A DNA stretch of 25,526 nucleotides from DATDOR01 sp035512695. GTDB lineage: Bacteria > Chloroflexota > Anaerolineae > Anaerolineales > JABWBV01. Positions within the stretch are counted from its first letter, which is position 1. Each line of letters starts with the position of its first letter. The position numbers and the translations under genes are program-made. Where the stretch lies: positions 1 through 25,526 of the forward strand of contig DATKDL010000186.1 in NCBI GenBank assembly GCA_035512695.1, in the 5' to 3' direction. Below are positions 1 to 6,266 of the stretch, piece after piece. Below the pieces are notes generated by a model. That model ran no database searches, was not told the origin of the DNA, and worked only from the letters and a program-made list of their open reading frames with translations.

Positions 1-37
1 ACCGCTGCGGCGCCCACCCTTCGAAATTTCCCCTTTG

Positions 38-43
38 AAGGAG
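38..43 (+). promoter_or_regulatory. Ribosome binding site of the aminotransferase
   Basis: AAGGAG lies 8 bases before the ATG at 52, which fixes that start. The remaining bases 1-37 belong to an upstream intergenic region cut by the window edge. I see no gene or clear promoter in them. Confidence 0.7.
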
Positions 44-51
44 CACCCTGA

Positions 52-1368
52 ATGAAAGAAAACACCCTCCCCGGCCCAATCGCCAAAACCTACCTCGAGC
101 GCGATCGCGCCTCCGTCTCGCCCTCCTACCCACGGGCGGCGGATTTCGTGATGTCCCACGGCCGCGGGACCGAGGTCTGGGATGTGGACGGCAACCGATT
201 CCTCGATTTCGTGGCCGGGATCGCCGTCAACTCGACCGGGCACAGCCATCCCGCCGTCGTCAAGGCCATCCAGGAGCAAGCGGAGAAGTTTATCCACATT
301 TCGTCGGACTACTACCACCCGCTCTGGGTGGAGACCGCCGAGAAGCTTTCCGAGATCGCCCCGTTCTCCGAGCCGGCCGTCTCTTTTATGACCAACTCGG
401 GGACCGAGAGCGTCGAGGCGGCGATCAAGCTGGCCCGCAACCACACCGGCCGGAGCCAGTTCATCGGTTTCCTGGGCGGTTTCCACGGCCGGACGATGGG
501 TTCGGTCACCTTCACCGCCAGCAAGGCGCTCTATCACAAAGGCTTTTACCCGCTCCTGGGCGGCGTGACTCACGTCCCGTACCCCGATCCGTACCGGCCG
601 CTGCTGGCATCGAAACCGGGGGAGGACTACGGGGAGACGGTCGTCCGCTACATCGAGGAGCAGGTCTTCGGCCGGCTTCACGACCCTTCAGAGGTTGCCG
701 GCATCCTGGTCGAACCGATCCAGGGCGAAGGCGGCTACGTCGTCCCCGCCGAAGGCTTCTTCCCGGCGCTCCGGGCGCTGTGCGACCAGCACGGCATCCT
801 GCTGATCGTCGATGAAGTCCAGTCGGGCGTCGGACGGACGGGGAAGTGGTGGGCGATCGAGCATTTCGGTGTCGAGCCGGATATCGTTGCCTCCGCAAAG
901 GGGATCGCTTCGGGCGTCCCGTTCGGGGCGATGATCGCCCGCAAAAGCGTGGTGACCTGGCCGGAAGGGGCGCACGGCAATACCTATGGCGGCAACCCGC
1001 TGGCCTGCGCCGCGACCCTGGCCACGCTTGGCCTGATCGAGGGGGAATACATGCAGAACGCGGCGGAGGTCGGTGAATACATGATGGACGCCCTCGAAGA
1101 GCTCCAGGCTCGCCACACCAGCATCGGCCATGTGCGCGGGCGAGGCCTGATGGTCGGCGTCGAGCTGGTAGAAGACCGCGAGACGAAGAAACCGGCCCAC
1201 GACCTGCGTGACCGGGTCGAAGCGCTCGTCTTCCAGCGCGGCCTTTTGCTGATGGGCTGCAGCAAGAGCACGCTTCGTTTCTGCCCTCCGCTTTCGACGA
1301 CGCGCGCCGAGGTGGACGAAGGGCTGAGCATCTTTGCAGAAGCGCTCGGGCTGGCGGAAAAGGAGTAA
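52..1368 (+). CDS. Class III PLP-dependent aminotransferase (4-aminobutyrate/acetylornithine type)
   Basis: A 438-residue fold-type I aminotransferase, expected to move an amino group from an omega-amino donor (GABA, acetylornithine or similar) to a 2-oxo acid in the cytoplasm. Visible signatures in order are NSGTES at about 115-120 (phosphate binding), GGFHGRT at 142-148, LVEPIQGEGGY at 219-229, VDEVQSGVGRTGK at 253-265 with the pyridine-binding Asp254, and SAKGIASG at 281-288 with Lys283 as the likely Schiff-base lysine. Length and domain order are normal for the class III family. Substrate cannot be read from the sequence, so gabT and argD would both be over-calls. The ATG at 52 has a good ribosome binding site. 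The next gene starts 8 bases after the stop, so the two are probably co-transcribed. Confidence 0.93.
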   Translation: MKENTLPGPIAKTYLERDRASVSPSYPRAADFVMSHGRGTEVWDVDGNRFLDFVAGIAVNSTGHSHPAVVKAIQEQAEKFIHISSDYYHPLWVETAEKLSEIAPFSEPAVSFMTNSGTESVEAAIKLARNHTGRSQFIGFLGGFHGRTMGSVTFTASKALYHKGFYPLLGGVTHVPYPDPYRPLLASKPGEDYGETVVRYIEEQVFGRLHDPSEVAGILVEPIQGEGGYVVPAEGFFPALRALCDQHGILLIVDEVQSGVGRTGKWWAIEHFGVEPDIVASAKGIASGVPFGAMIARKSVVTWPEGAHGNTYGGNPLACAATLATLGLIEGEYMQNAAEVGEYMMDALEELQARHTSIGHVRGRGLMVGVELVEDRETKKPAHDLRDRVEALVFQRGLLLMGCSKSTLRFCPPLSTTRAEVDEGLSIFAEALGLAEKE

Positions 1369-1376
1369 CCGCCGGC

Positions 1377-2933
1377 GTGCTGCCCGATTACAGGGTCCGC
1401 CAGCGGGACTACCTGCTCGAGATCTCCCGCAGCATGACCCAGGAGCTGAACCTCGACAAGCTGCTCGAGCGCATCCTGCGGCTGTCCGCCAGCCTGGTCA
1501 GCGGGCAGGCCGGGATCGTCATCTTGCGGGGTGACACGGGAGCGTGGCACGTCGCCGCGGCTTACGGGATCAACCCCTCCTTTATCAAGTACTTCGATCC
1601 GCTCCTGGCGCAGGTCCCGACACATGAGGACCCGGCCCGGTTCGAACTGCCCGAGATCAACCGCCTGCTGCGGGACCTGACGCACTCGGTCGGTCTCGGT
1701 CTGCTTTCCGGGGTATGGCTGCCGCTGAACGTGCAGAAGCGGGTCGTCGGGGTCATCTTCCTGTTCCGGACCCAGCCGGTCCAGTTCAGCTCGAACGACC
1801 GTTTGCTGCTGCAGAGCTTCGCCGACCAGGCCGCGGTCGCCGTGACGAACGCCCGGCTCTTCCAGCAGAGCCAACGTGAGCGCCAGCGGATGCAGGCCAT
1901 CCTCGATGCGGCGGTGGACGGGATGCTGATCCTGGCGCCCGATCACACCATCGAGCACAGCAACCCGGCCTTTGACAGCCTGGTCGGTCTGCCGCAGGAA
2001 GAGATCCTGGGCCGCCACCATGACGCCGTACTGCAGTTCTCCCGTATCCTGCACGGGACCAAGCTCAGCCAGGCGGCGCTCGGCGGCTGGCCGCTCTCTC
2101 CGACCGCGACCCTGTACACGGAAGGAGATCTGGAGCGGGCAGGCGACACGCCGCTCCCGGTCGGGATCAGCTATTCTCCGCTGACATCGGGGGATGGAAC
2201 CGTGCTGAATATCATCGCCATCGTCCGGGATATCAGCCGTTTCCGGGAGGCGGACGAATTGAAATCGACCTTTATCTCGGTCGTCAGCCATGAGCTCAAG
2301 ACGCCGGTCGCCTTGATCAAGGGCTATACGAGCACGCTGCGCCGGGAAGACGCCTCCTGGGACATGGATGTGATCCAGGACAGTCTCGAGATCATCGAGG
2401 AGGAAGCCGATCGGCTGGCCGCGATGATCGACAACCTGCTGGATGCCTCCCGGCTCGAGGCCGGCGGTCTCCGGCTGAATATCAATGACACGAACCTCCC
2501 GCTGCTGGTGGACCGGTTGGCCGAGCGTTTCCGGGCGCAGAGCGGCGAGACCGCGATCCGGATCGATTTTCCCCCGGATTTTCCCTTCGTACTGGCTGAC
2601 GAGGACCGGATCGGCCAGGTCATCACCAACCTGCTCTCGAACGCCTTGAAATACGGCCCCGAGACCGGCGAGATCGTGGTTTCGGGACGCGTCCGGCCGG
2701 AGGAAGTGGTTTTGTGCGTGGAGGACGACGGCCCCGGGATCTCGCCCAGCGACGCGGCGCACGTCTTCGACCGGTTCTACCGGTCAGACCAGGCGGTCAA
2801 GAACACCAAGGGCGCCGGCCTGGGCCTTTATCTTTCGCGGGCGGTGGTCGAAGCGCACGGCGGCCGGATCTGGGTGCAGCCACACGACGGACGCGGGGCG
2901 TTGATGTGTTTTTCGCTGCCGCGAGAACGTTAA
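1377..2933 (+). CDS. Soluble GAF-PAS sensor histidine kinase
   Basis: A 518-residue hybrid-free histidine kinase with no membrane segment, so it should sense a cytoplasmic signal. The order is a GAF domain (about 20-160), a PAS domain (about 170-285, with the typical AILDAAVDGMLIL start), HisKA with SHELKTP and phospho-acceptor His305, and a HATPase domain. The ATPase shows an N-box (NLLSNALKYG, 418-427), DDGPGIS (450-456), FDRFYRS (464-470) and GAGLGL (479-484). All catalytic motifs are intact. The start is a GTG at 1377, with AGGAG overlapping the end of the aminotransferase 11 bases upstream. There is no response regulator anywhere in the window, so it is an orphan here. It is probably expressed with the aminotransferase. 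Confidence 0.93.
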   Translation: MLPDYRVRQRDYLLEISRSMTQELNLDKLLERILRLSASLVSGQAGIVILRGDTGAWHVAAAYGINPSFIKYFDPLLAQVPTHEDPARFELPEINRLLRDLTHSVGLGLLSGVWLPLNVQKRVVGVIFLFRTQPVQFSSNDRLLLQSFADQAAVAVTNARLFQQSQRERQRMQAILDAAVDGMLILAPDHTIEHSNPAFDSLVGLPQEEILGRHHDAVLQFSRILHGTKLSQAALGGWPLSPTATLYTEGDLERAGDTPLPVGISYSPLTSGDGTVLNIIAIVRDISRFREADELKSTFISVVSHELKTPVALIKGYTSTLRREDASWDMDVIQDSLEIIEEEADRLAAMIDNLLDASRLEAGGLRLNINDTNLPLLVDRLAERFRAQSGETAIRIDFPPDFPFVLADEDRIGQVITNLLSNALKYGPETGEIVVSGRVRPEEVVLCVEDDGPGISPSDAAHVFDRFYRSDQAVKNTKGAGLGLYLSRAVVEAHGGRIWVQPHDGRGALMCFSLPRER

Positions 2934-2938
2934 ATTAA

Positions 2939-2992
2939 CAGAAAAATGGATGGCCGGGCCGGGAGCCCCCGGCCCGGCCATCCATTTTTCTG
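2939..2992. terminator. 54-base perfect palindrome, terminator-like, between the histidine kinase and the CpXC gene
   Basis: Arms of 25 bases (2939-2963 and 2968-2992) pair without a mismatch around the 4-base loop AGCC. The GC core GGATGGCCGGGCCGGG is flanked by an A-tract on the left and TTTTT on the right, so it could terminate transcription in either direction. It starts 6 bases after the kinase stop and ends 19 bases before the CpXC ATG, leaving no room for a promoter after it. The CpXC gene must therefore be read through the hairpin or start at or before it. Confidence 0.8.
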
Positions 2993-2998
2993 ACTTTT

Positions 2999-3003
2999 CA
3001 GGA
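2999..3003 (+). promoter_or_regulatory. Ribosome binding site of the CpXC gene
   Basis: CAGGA lies 8 bases before the ATG at 3012 and supports that start. It falls just beyond the 2939-2992 hairpin. Confidence 0.55.
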
Positions 3004-3011
3004 ATACGATT

Positions 3012-4364
3012 ATGCCAACCAGACGAATACAAGTAAGCTGTCCCAACTGCCGCACGCCGCAGACGATCGAGGCCCAGCAGGTATTTGATGCCACCACCGA
3101 GCCGAAAGCCCGGGACCGCATCCTATCCGGAGCGCCGAACCAGATCCGCTGTCCGGCCTGCGGCTACCAGGGGCCGATCCAGATGCCGATCGTCTACCAC
3201 GACGCCGAGAAGGAACTTCTGCTGACCTATGTGCCGCAGGAACTCAGTCTGCCGATGCACGAGCAGGAGCGGGTGATCGGCCCGCTGATCACCCGTGTCG
3301 TGGAGGATCTCCCGGCGGAGAAACGCAAGGCTTACCTGCTCCAACCGCGCACGATGCTGACGATGCAGACGATGGTGGATACAGTCCTGGAGGCGGAAGG
3401 GGTCTCCAAGGAGGAGGTCAAAGGCCAGCAGGCGCGGGTCCAATTGATCCAGCGACTCGCTAACACCACCTCCGAAGGGACCCTGGAGGAGCTCGCCAGG
3501 CAGGAGGACGCGCTGATCGACCAGGAGTTCTTCTCGCTCCTGAACGCCCTGGTCTCCAACGCCCTGCAGACGGGGGATGAGGGCCTGGCGCGGCGCCTGG
3601 TCGACGTGCAGCAGAAAGTCCTTCCGGTGACGACATACGGCAAAGAGGTCCAGAGCCAAAACGAAGAGATCCAGTCGGCGGCGAAAGAGCTGAGCGAGCT
3701 CGGCGAGCGGCTGACACGCAAGGACCTGGTCGAACTGGTGGTCAAAACCTCCAACGAAACCCGCCTGAAGGCGTACGTCAGCCTGGCGCGGGCCGGGATG
3801 GATTATGAGTTCTTCCGGTTGCTCAGCGAGCGGATCGACCGCGCCCGCCCGGACGCCCGCCCACGCCTGTCCGAACTCCGGGCGCAGCTCCTGGAACTGA
3901 CCCAGCATTACGATGAACAGGTCGCCCAACGGCAGGCGCAGCTCGAACAGCTGCTTGAGGCCCTGTTGGAGGAGGATGACCCGGGCGATGTGATCCGGCA
4001 AAACCCGAATATCATCGACGAGCAGTTCTTGGAGGTGGTCCAGGAGGCGTTGGACCGGGCGGCCGAGGGGGGCGATCAGGGGCGCGAACAGAAGCTCGAG
4101 AGGCTGGTCCGGGCGATCGAACAACTTTCCGCTCCCCCGCCGGAATTCGAGGTCATCAATCGCCTGGTCGAGGCGCCGGATGACGACGCGCGGGCGGCCA
4201 TCCTGGACGCCCTGACCCCCGACCAGCTTTCGGCCGTGGTCGAGATGCTGATGAACGTGATGCCCAACGTGGAAGCCGCCGACGACGCCCGCACGGCCGA
4301 GGCCCTGCGTGCGGTTTACCGGCTGGCGCTGCGAAAATCGATGCGTTTGAAAATGAAACCCTGA
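3012..4364 (+). CDS. CpXC-domain protein with long helical C-terminal region
   Basis: A 450-residue protein. The N-terminal domain carries two zinc-ribbon-like pairs, CPNC at 10-13 and CPAC at 47-50, in the spacing typical of CpXC domains; the following segment DAEKELLLTYVPQEL fits the same domain. From about residue 130 the protein is almost entirely charged helix rich in Glu, Gln, Leu and Arg, with probable coiled coils (about 200-350). There is no signal peptide or membrane segment, so it is probably cytoplasmic. The CpXC family has no established function that I know. The stop codon lies within the left arm of the 4361-4416 terminator. The gene converges on the FHA regulator. Confidence 0.85.
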   Translation: MPTRRIQVSCPNCRTPQTIEAQQVFDATTEPKARDRILSGAPNQIRCPACGYQGPIQMPIVYHDAEKELLLTYVPQELSLPMHEQERVIGPLITRVVEDLPAEKRKAYLLQPRTMLTMQTMVDTVLEAEGVSKEEVKGQQARVQLIQRLANTTSEGTLEELARQEDALIDQEFFSLLNALVSNALQTGDEGLARRLVDVQQKVLPVTTYGKEVQSQNEEIQSAAKELSELGERLTRKDLVELVVKTSNETRLKAYVSLARAGMDYEFFRLLSERIDRARPDARPRLSELRAQLLELTQHYDEQVAQRQAQLEQLLEALLEEDDPGDVIRQNPNIIDEQFLEVVQEALDRAAEGGDQGREQKLERLVRAIEQLSAPPPEFEVINRLVEAPDDDARAAILDALTPDQLSAVVEMLMNVMPNVEAADDARTAEALRAVYRLALRKSMRLKMKP

Positions 4365-4416
4365 AAAATAAAAAAAAATGGCGCCCGAACCCGGGCGCCT
4401 TTTTTTTATTTTTCAG
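4361..4416. terminator. Bidirectional terminator shared by convergent CpXC and FHA genes
   Basis: The GC stem GGCGCCCG (4380-4387) pairs with CGGGCGCC (4392-4399) around the loop AACC. An A-tract on the left and an 8-T run on the right extend the near-perfect inverted repeat out to CTGAAAAAT and ATTTTTCAG. It is a canonical intrinsic terminator on both strands. Both stop codons (TGA at 4362-4364 on plus, TAA at 4406-4408 on minus) lie inside the arms. Confidence 0.93.
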
Positions 4417-5071
4417 CGTTGTCCAGTCGTAATCCGTGGCCGCGGATGGTGAGGATGTATTCGTGCGACTCGTCGATTTCCGCAAGGCGGCTGCGCAGGC
4501 GGCGGATCAGGGCGTCCAGGGCCTGGTCGGAAACTTCGACGGCGTCCTCGCCGCCCCAAATTGCCTCGGTCAGCCGGGTGCGTGAGACCACTTCGCCGGC
4601 CTCCCGGTAAAGCAGCTCGAGCACGGTGAACTGGGCAACCGAAAGGGGCGGATCCAATTCCCTGTCGCCCACAAACACACGCCGGGATCTTCTGTCCAGG
4701 TGAAGGCCTTTTCTCCCGCGGGGACCGGGGGAGGAAGGCCTGGCCAGGGGGACGGTTGAATCGGCGCTGACGAAGACGAACTTCTGCGCAAGCGCGATTT
4801 GGATCACGTCGCCGTCGTTCAAATAGACGCTTCCGTGCACGCCGCTTCCGTTCACATGTGTACCGTTTTTGCTGCCCAGGTCGACGAGCATACATCCACG
4901 CGCCGTGTTCGAAACACGGGCGTGCTGCCGCGAAATCTGCCTGTCCGGCACGACGATGTCCGCTCCGGTATCGCGCCCGATGATCAGGTCATCGCTTACC
5001 ACCCACTGCTGTCCGTTGAGCGGCCCGGTCTGCGCAAACAGCATCGGGGTTTCGTCCGCCTGCACCGTCAT
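4406..5071 (-). CDS. FHA domain plus OmpR-type winged-helix transcriptional regulator
   Basis: A 221-residue protein. The FHA domain (about 10-100) has the phosphothreonine-binding residues: IGRD at 31-34, SRQH at 47-50 and SKNGTHVNG at 67-75. The winged helix (about 122-217) has PPLSVAQFTVLELL, a recognition helix around ALIRRLRSRL (187-196) and the wing TIRGHGLRL. The domain order is the reverse of mycobacterial EmbR, which has the winged helix first and FHA last. It has no receiver domain, so activation is expected through binding of a phosphothreonine partner rather than aspartate phosphorylation. The ATG at 5071 has GGAG 7-8 bases upstream. The divergent neighbour is a Ser/Thr kinase, the obvious candidate partner. 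Confidence 0.9.
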   Translation of the reverse strand: MTVQADETPMLFAQTGPLNGQQWVVSDDLIIGRDTGADIVVPDRQISRQHARVSNTARGCMLVDLGSKNGTHVNGSGVHGSVYLNDGDVIQIALAQKFVFVSADSTVPLARPSSPGPRGRKGLHLDRRSRRVFVGDRELDPPLSVAQFTVLELLYREAGEVVSRTRLTEAIWGGEDAVEVSDQALDALIRRLRSRLAEIDESHEYILTIRGHGLRLDNAEK

Positions 5072-5086
5072 TTCATTTCTCCACAG

Positions 5087-5093
5087 TTATAAT
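5087..5093 (+). promoter_or_regulatory. Candidate -10 box (TATAAT) for the Ser/Thr kinase gene, possibly shared with the minus strand
   Basis: TATAAT at 5088-5093 reads toward the kinase; no good -35 is visible. The same bases read TATAAC on the minus strand (centre TTATAA at 5087-5092), so one box could drive both directions. A plus-strand start near 5100 would give a leader of about 135 bases that contains the 5124-5178 palindrome. Confidence 0.45.
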
Positions 5094-5123
5094 GATGGGC
5101 GATATGTATTGGGAGAACTTGCC

Positions 5124-5178
5124 GGCGAAAATGACGTGCATGGCCGGGCTGGGCCCGGCCTTGCACTTCATTTTCGCC
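5124..5178. repeat. 55-base palindrome in the kinase/FHA divergent region
   Basis: Arms of 26 bases (5124-5149, 5153-5178) with two mismatches flank a 3-base loop. The ends are GGCGAAAAT and ATTTTCGCC and the core is CCGGGC/GCCCGG. It has the same size, ends and core as the palindrome at 11329-11383. It lies between divergent genes, where a simple end-of-gene terminator is not expected. It falls in the predicted kinase leader, and possibly in the FHA leader as well. Confidence 0.85.
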
Positions 5179-5184
5179 ATCATA

Positions 5185-5193
5185 ATCATACCA
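5185..5193 (-). promoter_or_regulatory. Candidate extended -10 (TGGTATGAT) for the FHA regulator
   Basis: On the minus strand TGG precedes TATGAT, an extended -10 arrangement. A start about 7 bases downstream would fall at the edge of the 5124-5178 palindrome and give a leader of roughly 105 bases. No convincing -35 is visible. The TATAAC overlapping 5087-5092 is an alternative. Confidence 0.3.
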
Positions 5194-5234
5194 AATCAGC
5201 AAAGGGTTGAAAAGCTGAAGGAAATTCCGATTCA

Positions 5235-6227
5235 ATGCCAGTTCCGTTAAAGCCCGGGGTCATACTGAGAGGCCGCTATAAGATCCGCCGGATCATCGGC
5301 CAGGGCGGGATGGGAAGCGTATACCTGGCGGACGATCTTCGCCTGGAAGGCCGGTTGTGCGCGATCAAGGAGGTCCGGCACGATCCGAGTCTCTCCGAAA
5401 ACCTGCTCAAACAGTCCCGCGACCAGTTTCTCCGCGAGGCGACGATCCTGGCGCGGCTGGACCATCCCAGTCTCCCCAAGGTGTCCGATTTCTTCACCGG
5501 GGATGAGAGCGATTTCCTGGTGATGGATTTCGTGCCGGGAGAGGACCTTCGAAACATCCTGCTCAAAGCCAAACGGAACGGGGAATTTCTTCAAGAGCGC
5601 CTGGTGCTGACCTGGGCGCGGCAGCTCGCCGACGCCCTGATCTACCTGCATTCCCAGGACCCACCGATCCTGCATCGTGACATCAAACCCGGGAACATGA
5701 AGATCACCCCCAACGGCCAGCTGAAACTGGTCGATTTCGGGCTGGTCAAGCTGATGGCGCCCGAAGAGATGACGATCACCATCCTGCAGGGGCGCGGTAC
5801 GGCCGTTTACACGCCACTCGAACAATACGGCGGCGACAACGGACACACCGATGTGCGGAGCGACATCTACGCCTTCGGTGCGACCCTATACCACCTGATC
5901 ACCGGCGAGGCGCCAAAGGAAGCCCGTGACCGGTTCCTGAACCCCGGCGACCTGGTCCCGATGCAGACCATCAACTCGGACGTCAGTTCGAGGACCCAGC
6001 GGGCCGTGTTATGGGCGATGAACCTGCACCCGGCGGACCGGCCTGTGAACGTCGAAATGTTCCGCGACGCCCTCCTGGGGGATTGGAACCCCGCCAATAT
6101 CCCGGGTCCCACGCTGCCGGCGGCCAAGATCGAGGACGTCTTCGAATCGCCGATCGAGCGGGCCTTTGCCGTAACGGCGATCGCCCTCGTCCTGATCACC
6201 CTGATCGCCACCCTGGCGCATTTTTAA
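5235..6227 (+). CDS. Ser/Thr protein kinase with C-terminal membrane anchor
   Basis: A 330-residue bacterial Hanks-type (PknB-like) kinase. The glycine loop GQGGMGSVY is at 22-30, catalytic Lys45 in CAIKEV, the alpha-C Glu near 68, the catalytic loop HRDIKPGN at 147-154 and DFG at 167-169. The activation segment contains Thr179, Thr181 and Thr189, possible autophosphorylation sites, followed by YTPLEQYGG and DVRSDIYAFG. All catalytic residues are present. One transmembrane helix (about 309-328) ends two residues before the C-terminus, so there is no extracellular sensor such as PASTA repeats. AAGGAA at 5218-5223 supports the ATG at 5235. The divergent FHA regulator is a likely substrate or reader. 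The stop codon overlaps the 6226-6266 terminator. Confidence 0.93.
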   Translation: MPVPLKPGVILRGRYKIRRIIGQGGMGSVYLADDLRLEGRLCAIKEVRHDPSLSENLLKQSRDQFLREATILARLDHPSLPKVSDFFTGDESDFLVMDFVPGEDLRNILLKAKRNGEFLQERLVLTWARQLADALIYLHSQDPPILHRDIKPGNMKITPNGQLKLVDFGLVKLMAPEEMTITILQGRGTAVYTPLEQYGGDNGHTDVRSDIYAFGATLYHLITGEAPKEARDRFLNPGDLVPMQTINSDVSSRTQRAVLWAMNLHPADRPVNVEMFRDALLGDWNPANIPGPTLPAAKIEDVFESPIERAFAVTAIALVLITLIATLAHF

Positions 6228-6266
6228 GAGGAAAAACGAACCGGGGCCCGGTTCGTTTTTCCTCTT
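6226..6266. terminator. Bidirectional terminator between the kinase and GH3 genes
   Basis: A 20-base arm (6226-6245) pairs perfectly with 6247-6266 around a single central base. The GC core is CGAACCGGG, with GGAAAAA on the left and TTTTTCC on the right, so it works for both converging genes. The last two bases of the kinase TAA are in the stem, and the GH3 stop begins directly after it at 6267. Confidence 0.92.

Noticed and set aside
984..2762. 592-codon minus-strand frame opposite the aminotransferase and histidine kinase
   Set aside because: Antisense to two genes with complete catalytic motifs. Its translation is low-complexity and shows no domain.
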